Positions 54,805 through 62,844 of a stretch of 64,000 nucleotides of DNA are shown here, piece by piece. This DNA comes from Synechococcales cyanobacterium GL140_1_metabinner_5_sub (lineage in GTDB: Bacteria; Cyanobacteriota; Cyanobacteriia; Cyanobacteriales; Chamaesiphonaceae). Location: positions 109,045 through 173,044 of the forward strand of contig JANYHM010000059.1 in NCBI GenBank assembly GCA_025359065.1, written 5' to 3'. The position numbers and the translations under genes are program-made. The number at the start of each line of letters is the position of its first letter. Within the stretch, counting starts at the first letter, position 1. The notes beneath the pieces were generated by a model that searched no databases, had not been told where the DNA came from, and was given only the letters and a program-made list of their open reading frames with translations.

Positions 54805-55992
54805 ATGGCAATCTCTGCAAAACGAGTACCTTTGGAAGCGATCATCGGTCGAGACGAAATGGCTCAAAGGGTTTGGGACACATTGGCCGACAAAAGTATT
54901 GTGCTGACGGCAGAGCGACGGATGGGCAAAACTTACTTGCTGCAAAAACTGTGGGGTGAGGCAGAACGAAACCAGCAAAACTGGGTTCAGGGCTGGCAAT
55001 GTGTTTACCAAGATATTTCGGATTGCTCTAGCGCACTGGAGTTTGTCCAGCGAATTTTGAATGATGTACGACAACTACCAGGTTTCAACGAGAAATGGTT
55101 GACAAAGACAACTCAGTTTCTTCAGAAGTTTGCCGAGCCACTAAAAGTTGGGCCTCTCCAATTACCAACGTTGGTTGCACCGCAGTGGAAAGAGATTTTG
55201 CGATCGATCTTTGCCGATGTGTCTAATCAGTTGCCGGAAGATCGAGTAGTGTTTTTGTGGGATGAGTTCCCGGTCATGCTGGATAGCATCATCCGACAAG
55301 AAGGAGGTGAAGCGACTGCGGAGGCAATCCTGAATTTGTTGCACACTTTGCGATCGGAGTATCCTCGCATCAGGATGATTCTGACAGGATCAGTGGGATT
55401 ACACCATGTGATCAGTAAGCTGCGGCATAGTGGCTATAATAATCCGGCGACAAATGATATGGCCGTGATGTCGGTGGAGCCGCTGGAGATGGATATGGCA
55501 GTGTTTTTTGCCAAAAGACGGCTAGGAGAGATAATGCCAAATATAGCGGCGGAGGAGCTAGCAGTGGCGATCGCTCAAGAGGCGGATAGAATGCCATTTT
55601 ATATTTCAGAAGTGGTGAAAAAATGTCGCTATCGTCAGTTGCCGATGGATGTGGACACCATCCGTCAGGTGGTGCAGCAAGCATTGGTGGATGTGGATGA
55701 TGGCTGGCACATGGGACATTATTTAGAACGCATTGGTAATTATTATGGTGTGACCCAGAGTGTCGTGGTGCGATCGATTTTGGATACGGTGGCGACAGTG
55801 GAAGTGATCGGCACCTCAGAGATAATTCAACAGGTACAATCGGCACAGGTCGAACCAGTAACCGAGGAGTTGGTGAGAGAGTTGCTGAAGCTGTTGGAGC
55901 GAGATCACTATTTATACAAAGATCCCCAGGATTTAAAGTATCGATTTCGCTACAGTCTGATTCAACGCTATTGGCAGATGCAAAGAGGATAA
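54805..55992 (+). CDS. AAA ATPase, first of a coupled pair
   Basis: 395 residues from the ATG at 54805 (a GTG nine bases upstream is an alternative), preceded by CAAGGTGGTGACT as a ribosome site. P-loop AERRMGKT (residues 36-43) lacks the first glycine of the Walker A consensus. Walker B is FLWDEFPVM (WDE at 152-154). A helical and winged-helix-like region follows (YGVTQSVVVRSILDTVATVE). The next gene starts 4 bases after its stop, so the two are coupled; together they resemble two-ATPase modules of STAND-like signalling. Confidence 0.85.
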   Translation: MAISAKRVPLEAIIGRDEMAQRVWDTLADKSIVLTAERRMGKTYLLQKLWGEAERNQQNWVQGWQCVYQDISDCSSALEFVQRILNDVRQLPGFNEKWLTKTTQFLQKFAEPLKVGPLQLPTLVAPQWKEILRSIFADVSNQLPEDRVVFLWDEFPVMLDSIIRQEGGEATAEAILNLLHTLRSEYPRIRMILTGSVGLHHVISKLRHSGYNNPATNDMAVMSVEPLEMDMAVFFAKRRLGEIMPNIAAEELAVAIAQEADRMPFYISEVVKKCRYRQLPMDVDTIRQVVQQALVDVDDGWHMGHYLERIGNYYGVTQSVVVRSILDTVATVEVIGTSEIIQQVQSAQVEPVTEELVRELLKLLERDHYLYKDPQDLKYRFRYSLIQRYWQMQRG

Positions 55993-55996
55993 GTTC

Positions 55997-58846
55997 ATGG
56001 AAAGATCTTTGGTTCAGCAGCTATCGCTTACGACCTTTACGCCAAGTGCGATGCCCCATGATGTATTGGAGGGAATCTTTGTGCAGCGGGAAGCGCTGTT
56101 GCAGCAGGTGGTGACAGATTTGGCGGCTTCGGTGCCGGGGGCTAGGCAGTATCTACTGCTGGTGGGAGCGCGGGGAATGGGCAAGACCCATTTTGTATCT
56201 TTGGTTTACCATCGGTTGGTGCAGAAATGTCAGAAAAACTCTGACCTGAAGGAGGGGTTGCTGATTGCATGGTTGCGGGAGGAGGAGTATGGGGTGAATT
56301 CTTGGTTGTATTTGGTGGTGGAGATTTTGCGATCGCTGACAGCGGAGGGCATAGATACGACTGGGGCGATCGCTCAGTTGACAGGGACTTCGATCGCTGA
56401 GGCGGAGTATTTGGCGAATCGGGTGCTGTTGGAAGTAATTGGCTCCCGGACGCTGCTGATTATTACGGAGAATTTTGATAAGGTGCTGGCAGGGTTAGGG
56501 GAAAAGGAGCAGTTTAAAATGCGATCGTTTTTGCAGGAAAACAATTGCTGTAGCATTCTGGCCACGACTCCGAAGATTTCGGCAGATACCAGCAGCCGTA
56601 ACCGGCCTTTCTTTGGCTTTTTTAGTCGGATTGATTTGTGGCCTTTTAGCTATGAAGATGCGATCGCTATGCTGCAAAAGATTGCGGAGCGGACGGGTAA
56701 CGATAAGTTAGTGGCTTTTTTGGCTACGCCAACGGGGGTGGCGCGGGTGAAGGCGGTGCATTATTTGGCTGGTGGTAATCCACGGGTGTATGCGTTGTTT
56801 GCGCCGTTGGTGACGGAGGAGACGCTGGATGATTTGCTGCCGGCGGTGATGGAGATGTTGGATAAGCTTACGCCTTTTTTTCAATCGCAGGTGGAGAGTT
56901 TGGGGCAGTCGGATGATCAGCAGAAGATTGTGATGTATTTGGTGCGGGCGAGGCGATCGGTGCCGGTGAAGGAGATTGCGACGCAGTGTTTTATTTCGAG
57001 TGAACGGACGACTTCGACGGCGTTGAAGAAGTTGCGGGAGAAGGGGTTTGTGACGGCGACGCAGCAGGGGCGAGAGGTGTTTTATGATCTGGCGGAGGGG
57101 TTGATGGGGATGTGTTTGCAGATGAAGTCGGTGCGCAATAGTTTGTTGATGCCTTGTGTTGAGTTTATTCGGGTGTGGTTTACGGTGCAGCAGCAGCGGG
57201 AACAAGAAGAACGGTTGCTAGCAGAGGGGACGCTGGAGCAGGCGGAGTATTTTCAGGTGGCTCTTTCGAGTCCGTTGCCAGCTCCGGTGATGTCGTTGTA
57301 CATGCGGGATTTACAGGGATCTTTGGAGGATGGGGATGATGGGGCGGCGTTGCAGGCTTGGCAGGAGTTGGCGGAGTTGCATGAGGTGGAGTTGATCGAT
57401 CGGCAAAGGGTTGCTGAGTTTATCAGTGCTAAAAAGTTTGGTAATGCTTGGGCAGCTATTCAAGACTATTTAAAAACTTGGTCGGTTACAGCGGAAAGCT
57501 TGTATTTGGAAGGCTTGATGCTGTGTGATCAAGAGAAGTATGCAGAGGCATTAGAGAAGTTCGATCAATGTTTGAAGCAAGACCCCAAAAACTTTCAGGC
57601 TTGGTGGCAACAAGGCGAATGTCTGGGCAAATTACGAAGATATGAAGAAGCGATCACCTCCTACGATCATGTCATCAAAATCAAGCCTGACAGTTATCAT
57701 GTTTGGAGTCAACGAGGAAATACTCTAGATGATTTGGGTCGCGGTGGGGAAGCAATCACATCCTATGATCGCGCCATTGAAATCAAACCTGACAGGTATG
57801 AGGCTTGGTATAACCGAGGTCTTGTACTAGGAAAGATGTGGAAGTATGAAGAAGCAATCACATCCTATGATCGTGTCATCGAAATCAAACCCAACGATCA
57901 TGAGGCTTGGTATTACCGTGGACTCAACCTAGCGCATTTAAGCCGCTATAAAGAAGCGATCGCCTCCTATGACCGTGCTATCGAAATCAAACCCGACGGT
58001 GATAAGGCTTGGTATGATCGAGGATATGACCTATGTAATTTAGGTCAGTATGAAGAAGCTATCACCTCCTATGATCATGTCATCAAAATCAAGCCTGACA
58101 ATCACAAGGCTTGGTATTACCGTGGAATCAGCCTAGAGCATCTAAGCCGCTATAAAGAAGCGATCACCTCCTATGACTGTGCCATCGAAATCAAACCTGA
58201 TAAAGATGAAGCTTGGCATAGTCGAGGAATTACTTTGAGACGTTTAGGTCGATATGAAGAAGCGATCTCCTCCTATGATCGTGCTCTTGAATTAAAGCCA
58301 AAAGACGATATAACTTTACGAGCACGCAGTTTTGCTATTAGTCTATGGATAAGGCGGTTGCATGATGAGGGATTGGTTGATTTTAATCAAAGTAACTACT
58401 TGCAAGCTTTAGAGCACTGGAAAAAAACTTTTACTCTTACGCCTCAACAGAAATCAATTAATGCCAGCGATCTCATTCAAGAATTTCTTGATGAACAACT
58501 GCTGCCCAAATTCCAGCAACCCACCGTTCAGGCCATCCTCCCTGACATCCTAGCTCTCTACGTCAGCAACCAACTGCTCCTAGAACTCGGCGTAGCCCTA
58601 ATTAACAACCTCAAAGCCATCCAATCCCCCACCATCAGCGACCACACCGCCACCGAGTGGCTCAACCTCTGGCAAACCCTCGGAGCCAACCACCCCGAAA
58701 TGACCCTAACCCTACAAATGCTAGCAGCAGGCATCGCCTACAAAAAAAATCCCCAGGACAGTCGCCCCTTCCTCAGCATCCCCCAAGAAATGCGCCCCAT
58801 CCTCCGTGAAGCCCTCGGACTACCCCCGCACATAAGCCAGAAGTAA
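55997..58846 (+). CDS. AAA ATPase with winged helix and eight TPRs
   Basis: 949 residues. P-loop GARGMGKT (57-64), then a winged helix (SVPVKEIATQCFISSERTT, residues ~320-375), a linker, and eight 34-residue tetratricopeptide repeats (~499-770, consensus YEEAITSYDRxIEIKPD), then a C-terminal helical region. This order (NTPase, winged helix, superhelical repeat sensor) is the STAND layout used in bacterial immunity and signalling. The coding strand is G-rich in the first half and C-rich in the last ~350 bases. Overlap or direct coupling with the first ATPase gene makes a complex likely. Confidence 0.87.
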   Translation: MERSLVQQLSLTTFTPSAMPHDVLEGIFVQREALLQQVVTDLAASVPGARQYLLLVGARGMGKTHFVSLVYHRLVQKCQKNSDLKEGLLIAWLREEEYGVNSWLYLVVEILRSLTAEGIDTTGAIAQLTGTSIAEAEYLANRVLLEVIGSRTLLIITENFDKVLAGLGEKEQFKMRSFLQENNCCSILATTPKISADTSSRNRPFFGFFSRIDLWPFSYEDAIAMLQKIAERTGNDKLVAFLATPTGVARVKAVHYLAGGNPRVYALFAPLVTEETLDDLLPAVMEMLDKLTPFFQSQVESLGQSDDQQKIVMYLVRARRSVPVKEIATQCFISSERTTSTALKKLREKGFVTATQQGREVFYDLAEGLMGMCLQMKSVRNSLLMPCVEFIRVWFTVQQQREQEERLLAEGTLEQAEYFQVALSSPLPAPVMSLYMRDLQGSLEDGDDGAALQAWQELAELHEVELIDRQRVAEFISAKKFGNAWAAIQDYLKTWSVTAESLYLEGLMLCDQEKYAEALEKFDQCLKQDPKNFQAWWQQGECLGKLRRYEEAITSYDHVIKIKPDSYHVWSQRGNTLDDLGRGGEAITSYDRAIEIKPDRYEAWYNRGLVLGKMWKYEEAITSYDRVIEIKPNDHEAWYYRGLNLAHLSRYKEAIASYDRAIEIKPDGDKAWYDRGYDLCNLGQYEEAITSYDHVIKIKPDNHKAWYYRGISLEHLSRYKEAITSYDCAIEIKPDKDEAWHSRGITLRRLGRYEEAISSYDRALELKPKDDITLRARSFAISLWIRRLHDEGLVDFNQSNYLQALEHWKKTFTLTPQQKSINASDLIQEFLDEQLLPKFQQPTVQAILPDILALYVSNQLLLELGVALINNLKAIQSPTISDHTATEWLNLWQTLGANHPEMTLTLQMLAAGIAYKKNPQDSRPFLSIPQEMRPILREALGLPPHISQK
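57491..58306 (+). repeat. 102-bp tandem repeats encoding eight TPRs
   Basis: Eight units of 102 bases; the last seven are very alike (shared GAAGAAGCGATCACCTCCTA-like stretches), which points to recent unit duplication. The first unit is more divergent. Confidence 0.85.
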
Positions 58847-58954
58847 CGTGAGTTTGGGATAAGACAGGAAGCAAAAAAGTTAGTGTAGAGTTATGAAATA
58901 ACCAGCTTAAACACATGCTAAAATTTTGCACATACCCTGAGTAAAGGTGTAATC

Positions 58955-59575
58955 ATGACCATTACCACCCAGAAAATGACCCTAGAAGCCTTCTTGGCCT
59001 ACGACGATGGCACAGACCATTTGTATGAGTTGGAAAATGGAGAACTAATCGAGATGCCCTTTGAAAGTGAAATTAATCGCCGGATTGTCATGTTTCTGGT
59101 GGCTTATTTTCTTCAGCAAGGAATTTCATCCGATCGATTAACAATGAAGACGGAAATAGTTGTAAGTGGCACTAGAACATCAGTGCGTGTCCCCGACTTG
59201 ATGGTATTGTCAGAGGAGTTAGTAACAGCGCTAACAGGAGCAACCCGATCGCTCATTTCCATGGATATGCCTCCCCCATCACTCGTGGTAGAAGTGGTTA
59301 GTCCTAAGCAAGAAAATCGCGATTATCGTTTTAAGCGATGTAGCGCGGTCTTGGGGGTTTCCCCCATGAGTGACTACATCAAGAAGCGAAGTGAATACGC
59401 AGCAAGGGAGATTTCAGAATATTGGATCGTTGATCCGATAAACCAAAAGGTGACAATTCTAGAATGGGCCGAAGGATTTTATGAAGAGCGAGTCTATCGG
59501 CAAGAAGAGCTAATCCACTCAACACTTTTCGGTCAGCTAACACTGACAGCGAGCCGGGTGTTACAAGGAAGCTGA
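58955..59575 (+). CDS. Uma2 family (PD-(D/E)XK) nuclease with in-frame insertion
   Basis: 206 residues. The Uma2/DUF820 frame is plain: LEAFLAYDDGTDHLYELENG, then RVPDLMVLSEE and LVVEVVSPKQENRDYRFKR, and the closing REISEYWIVDP. Between FKR and the expected SEYAAREI there are 17 extra residues (CSAVLGVSPMSDYI and neighbours), encoded by a 51-bp palindromic element. The insertion falls just after the second catalytic strand, so activity may be lost or altered. Good ribosome site AAAGGTG. Uma2 proteins are very numerous in cyanobacteria and of unknown role. Confidence 0.85.
   Translation: MTITTQKMTLEAFLAYDDGTDHLYELENGELIEMPFESEINRRIVMFLVAYFLQQGISSDRLTMKTEIVVSGTRTSVRVPDLMVLSEELVTALTGATRSLISMDMPPPSLVVEVVSPKQENRDYRFKRCSAVLGVSPMSDYIKKRSEYAAREISEYWIVDPINQKVTILEWAEGFYEERVYRQEELIHSTLFGQLTLTASRVLQGS
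59333..59389. mobile_element. 51-bp palindromic repeat element inserted in the Uma2 gene
   Basis: AAGCGA occurs on both sides (59333-59338, 59384-59389), as a 6-base target duplication would. Between them lie inverted ends GATGTAG/CTACATC and a core GGGGGTTTCCCCC. Length 51 keeps the reading frame. Similar G5-T3-C5 cored small dispersed repeats are known from other cyanobacteria; no other copy was seen in this window. Confidence 0.7.
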
Positions 59576-59654
59576 AAAAGGGTTATTTTGTAATCCATGC
59601 CCTTGACAAGTGGGCAGAACCAGGATCAGTTTGAAATAAATCTCTGCATCAATG

Positions 59655-60314
59655 CTACCAAGGTAGCACCTCGCCATTGCTATGCCAAAAAGTGCCAGTA
59701 TTATCTAAATTCAACTGATCAATCCGTGCCAATAGCCCCTGCACCGCTGTCTCGGTGGTAATCCCCGAAAACCCGGTCATGCGAGTTTGCACTAAGCCGG
59801 GATGCAGGATTCCCACGGCAATTTTTTGCGATCGCAGATCAACTGCCAGAGATTTACCCGCCATACAGAGCGCCACCTTAGACATCCGATAGCCATAGGA
59901 ACCACCAGAAGTATTGTCATCGATCGAACCCATCCGACTAGTCATCATTATTATCTTTGAGCCACTGGTTAAATTGCCCAACAGAGCATGAGTTACCCGT
60001 AATGGGCTGAGAGCATTCACTTCAAACTGACGACGAATACTCTCAATATCGAGGCTAGCCAGATTCACTGACTCAATAATTCCCGCATTATTAATTAGCA
60101 CATCGATCAATTCACCACGAAGCTGTTCTTGCAAAGAGGTAATATCTTGATCTTTACTCAGATCAATTCCCCTGATGATCCTAATGGCCAAAGCATCAAG
60201 CTCTGGCGAAGAATTTCGACAAACTGCGATCGGCTGATCTCCTCGATTCAGCAACTGCCGGCAATATTCTTGGCCAATTCCACGATTAGCTCCAGTAATC
60301 AGATAAGTGGCCAT
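59655..60314 (-). CDS. Short-chain dehydrogenase/reductase
   Basis: 219 residues, classical SDR: nucleotide-binding TGANRGIGQ at the N-terminus, NNAGI (LINNAGIIES), catalytic tyrosine and lysine in YGYRMSKVAL, and LHPGLVQT near the C-terminus. Substrate unknown. Preceded by the UbiB kinase gene on the same strand with a 16-base gap, so probably the second gene of that unit. Confidence 0.93.
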   Translation of the reverse strand: MATYLITGANRGIGQEYCRQLLNRGDQPIAVCRNSSPELDALAIRIIRGIDLSKDQDITSLQEQLRGELIDVLINNAGIIESVNLASLDIESIRRQFEVNALSPLRVTHALLGNLTSGSKIIMMTSRMGSIDDNTSGGSYGYRMSKVALCMAGKSLAVDLRSQKIAVGILHPGLVQTRMTGFSGITTETAVQGLLARIDQLNLDNTGTFWHSNGEVLPW

Positions 60315-60330
60315 AGTTAATATTTTTTGC

Positions 60331-62022
60331 CTAGCGACTCTTCAGCACCGAAGAAGAAAAACTAGTTAGTGCCTCGATCGCTCGATTAGCACCCTGACTG
60401 AGCGCCACACTTAGTATTTTACTTGGCTCCAGCTCTACCTTCAGCAACTGCCAAAGCTGCTGAACCTCTGCAAGATGCAGCTTGTCATCTTCAGTCAAAG
60501 CCATCACCAACTTGTTGCGCAAGAACAAACCTTCTTCTGACATCAAAAACTGTAGACCCATCTGCGCTGTTGGCAATAAATCAAAACTACCATCGCTACT
60601 GGCAATCCCGATCATGTTTTCTAGTCGCTGCCACTGGATCTTGCCATCTTTCAGCACAATTTCAATTAGACGCTTACGCATCTCGGGAGTTTCACCATTG
60701 AGTAGACGCTGTGCCACGTAAGGGTAGCCAATTTCCACAATTTTGAACTCAGGATTTAGGCTGAGAGCCAAACCTTCTTGAGTAACCAGCGATCGAATAA
60801 TCAACGAAAACTGAGCAGGCACGCGGAAAGGATACTTGTAGACTAAATCAGAAAATTCTTCGGTAATGGTTTTGAAGTTAAAGTTACCAACGCTCTCCCC
60901 GATCGCATTGTCCAACACTTTTTCTAGAGCCGGAATAATTGGAGAAATATCGATATCAGGAGTCAAGAAACCCAACTCTACAAAGTCTTTGGTCAAAGAT
61001 TGATAGTCTTTATTGATTACATGAACGATCGAGCCAGCAATAGTCTCTTTGGTATGCTGAGTAAGCTGATCCATCATGCCAAAATCAATAAAAGCAATTC
61101 GGCCATCTGTCAATATAAACAAGTTGCCAGGATGAGGATCGGCATGGAAAAAGCCAAACTCCAAAAGCTGCCGGAGTCCTGCATTCACACAGGTTTTAAT
61201 GATGTCATCTGGATCTAAGCCAGCTTTACGAATACCAACAGCATCAATTAACTTCATGCCGTTAATCCATTCCAAAGTCAAGACGTTGCGACTAGCGTAG
61301 CGCCAATAAATCGCTGGCACTTTGATCGTAGGGTCATCTTGAAAATTAGCCGCGAACTTCTCAGCATTACGACCTTCGTTCAAATAATCAATTTCTTCAA
61401 ATAGCTTCACCCCAAATTCATCAACAATCGTCGTGAGGTTTTCGCCAATATTCAAAGGTAAAAAGGGCGTGATCCACGTTGCCGCCCAACGCATAATGTA
61501 TAAATCTAGCGTGATTACCGGTAATAAATTAGGGCGCTGAACTTTGACCGCTACTTCTTCGCCGGTGTGGAGACGTGCTTTGTAAACTTGGCCTAAGCTT
61601 GCAGCAGCGACCGGTGCTGGAGAAATTTCTCTGAATAAATCTTCGATCGGTCTGCGTAACTGGGTTTCGATAATCTCAAAAGCCAGATCGGTACTAAAAG
61701 GCGGAAGCTGGTCTTGGAGTTCGATCAATTCGTCTAAGAATTTTTGTTGGATCAAGTCAGGGCGTGTAGAGAGAGCCTGACCGACCTTAATATATGTTGG
61801 CCCTAATGCTGTGAGCATTTCCCGAAGCTGATTGGCTCGCATTTTTTCGTTGGCGACCGCAGTGCCGACCGATCGATCAATTTGCAAACCAATCAAAAAT
61901 CCGGCAAAGTACCAAATTATCTTCAGCGCTCTCCCCAGGGCTAACCAGGGGCGGAGACGGTAGTGGCGGGCGATCGACGAGGGGTCGTATTTGTGGAGAT
62001 GGGAAAGTGCTGACTCACTCAC
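60331..62022 (-). CDS. AarF/UbiB (ABC1) family protein kinase-like ATPase
   Basis: 563 residues. KxGQ motif (YIKVGQALSTRPDLI), ATP-binding alanine-rich loop (AAASLGQVYKARL), the invariant lysine (VAVKVQRP), and the catalytic-loop HADPHPGNLF with IDFGMMDQL. UbiB/ABC1K proteins support quinone and prenyl-lipid metabolism; chloroplast and cyanobacterial members act in plastoquinone and tocopherol metabolism. Downstream SDR shares the strand. Confidence 0.94.
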   Translation of the reverse strand: MSESALSHLHKYDPSSIARHYRLRPWLALGRALKIIWYFAGFLIGLQIDRSVGTAVANEKMRANQLREMLTALGPTYIKVGQALSTRPDLIQQKFLDELIELQDQLPPFSTDLAFEIIETQLRRPIEDLFREISPAPVAAASLGQVYKARLHTGEEVAVKVQRPNLLPVITLDLYIMRWAATWITPFLPLNIGENLTTIVDEFGVKLFEEIDYLNEGRNAEKFAANFQDDPTIKVPAIYWRYASRNVLTLEWINGMKLIDAVGIRKAGLDPDDIIKTCVNAGLRQLLEFGFFHADPHPGNLFILTDGRIAFIDFGMMDQLTQHTKETIAGSIVHVINKDYQSLTKDFVELGFLTPDIDISPIIPALEKVLDNAIGESVGNFNFKTITEEFSDLVYKYPFRVPAQFSLIIRSLVTQEGLALSLNPEFKIVEIGYPYVAQRLLNGETPEMRKRLIEIVLKDGKIQWQRLENMIGIASSDGSFDLLPTAQMGLQFLMSEEGLFLRNKLVMALTEDDKLHLAEVQQLWQLLKVELEPSKILSVALSQGANRAIEALTSFSSSVLKSR

Positions 62023-62212
62023 AGTAGAGAATCTACCTCGCTGAAGAATTGGGTGGGATATTAGCTAATTTTCAAAGCTGAACTAAAAAGCTTAATCTGA
62101 ACTATTTGTATAAATATTAACTTTTATCTGTGAAAAGGTTGCGATTCCTTAAGATTCTTAACGGAATTGAGTTTAAGTTATGGCAACGCTCTAATTAAAC
62201 CCCTGTTTGAAA

Positions 62213-62242
62213 GGAAGGTGAGCGGAGCCGCACCCACCTTCC
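62213..62242. terminator. Hairpin between ubiB and the universal stress gene
   Basis: GGAAGGTG (62213-62220) and CACCTTCC (62235-62242) pair, enclosing an inner GCGG/CCGC stem. On the minus strand, the reading direction of the stress gene, it is followed by TTTC. A terminator is likely, though the T-run is short. Confidence 0.65.
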
Positions 62243-62263
62243 TGCGGATCTCACTGATGAGAC

Positions 62264-62668
62264 CTAAGGCACCACCAGGATTGGACAAGGCGAAAGACCA
62301 ATCACCCGATTGGTAACGCTTTCGTTGGCATGTTCGTCGTCTAGACCTCGGCTACCCATGGCAATGAGGTCAGCGTTGATTTCATCGGCCACATCGCAGA
62401 TGGTGAAAGCCGGTTTGCCCTCACGCTGTAGCACCTCAGCAGTAATGCTGTGTTCTGCCAGTTTGGCTTGAACAGCCGCTAACACTGCACTCAGATTTTC
62501 GGTGCTAGGGGTTTCTTCCCCCACCACTGCGGCATCAATCACTGTGGTATCAGCAACCACCAGCAAGACCAGCTCGCTGTGATGAGCTTCGACAATATCG
62601 ACCACCACTTTTAGGGCAGTTTGGGCCTCGCGACTGTGATGAATCGGAAACAAAATTTTCTTAAACAT
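62264..62668 (-). CDS. Universal stress protein
   Basis: 134 residues from MFKKILFPI (62668); the frame is open to 62764 but the upstream residues do not fit the family. UspA fold with the ATP-binding GxxGxxG-type end (MGSRGLDDEHANESVTNRVI then CPILVVP). Role in stress responses inferred from family. Confidence 0.9.
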   Translation of the reverse strand: MFKKILFPIHHSREAQTALKVVVDIVEAHHSELVLLVVADTTVIDAAVVGEETPSTENLSAVLAAVQAKLAEHSITAEVLQREGKPAFTICDVADEINADLIAMGSRGLDDEHANESVTNRVIGLSPCPILVVP

Positions 62669-62844
62669 GGTTTGTGTGACTAAAGGCTCGCGATCTCCAC
62701 CTGCTAGTTTTTCACCGAGATCCCCTGGAGATGGCAATTTATTTACAATTCTTAAGCTCAACACTCCGGACAGTTTTATGAGGAGTGGCGAGAAAAGCTA
62801 TCCAGCGAGTAAAATACAGTCAAACAAAAAAAAGAGACTGTTCA

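Noticed and set aside
56708..57205. Long minus-strand frame rich in His/Arg/Leu inside the AAA-TPR gene
   Set aside because: A shadow of the G-rich plus-strand codons; composition is unlike any protein.
57497..58330. TPR repeats as a CRISPR-like array
   Set aside because: Units of 102 bases are in frame and encode TPRs; no spacers.
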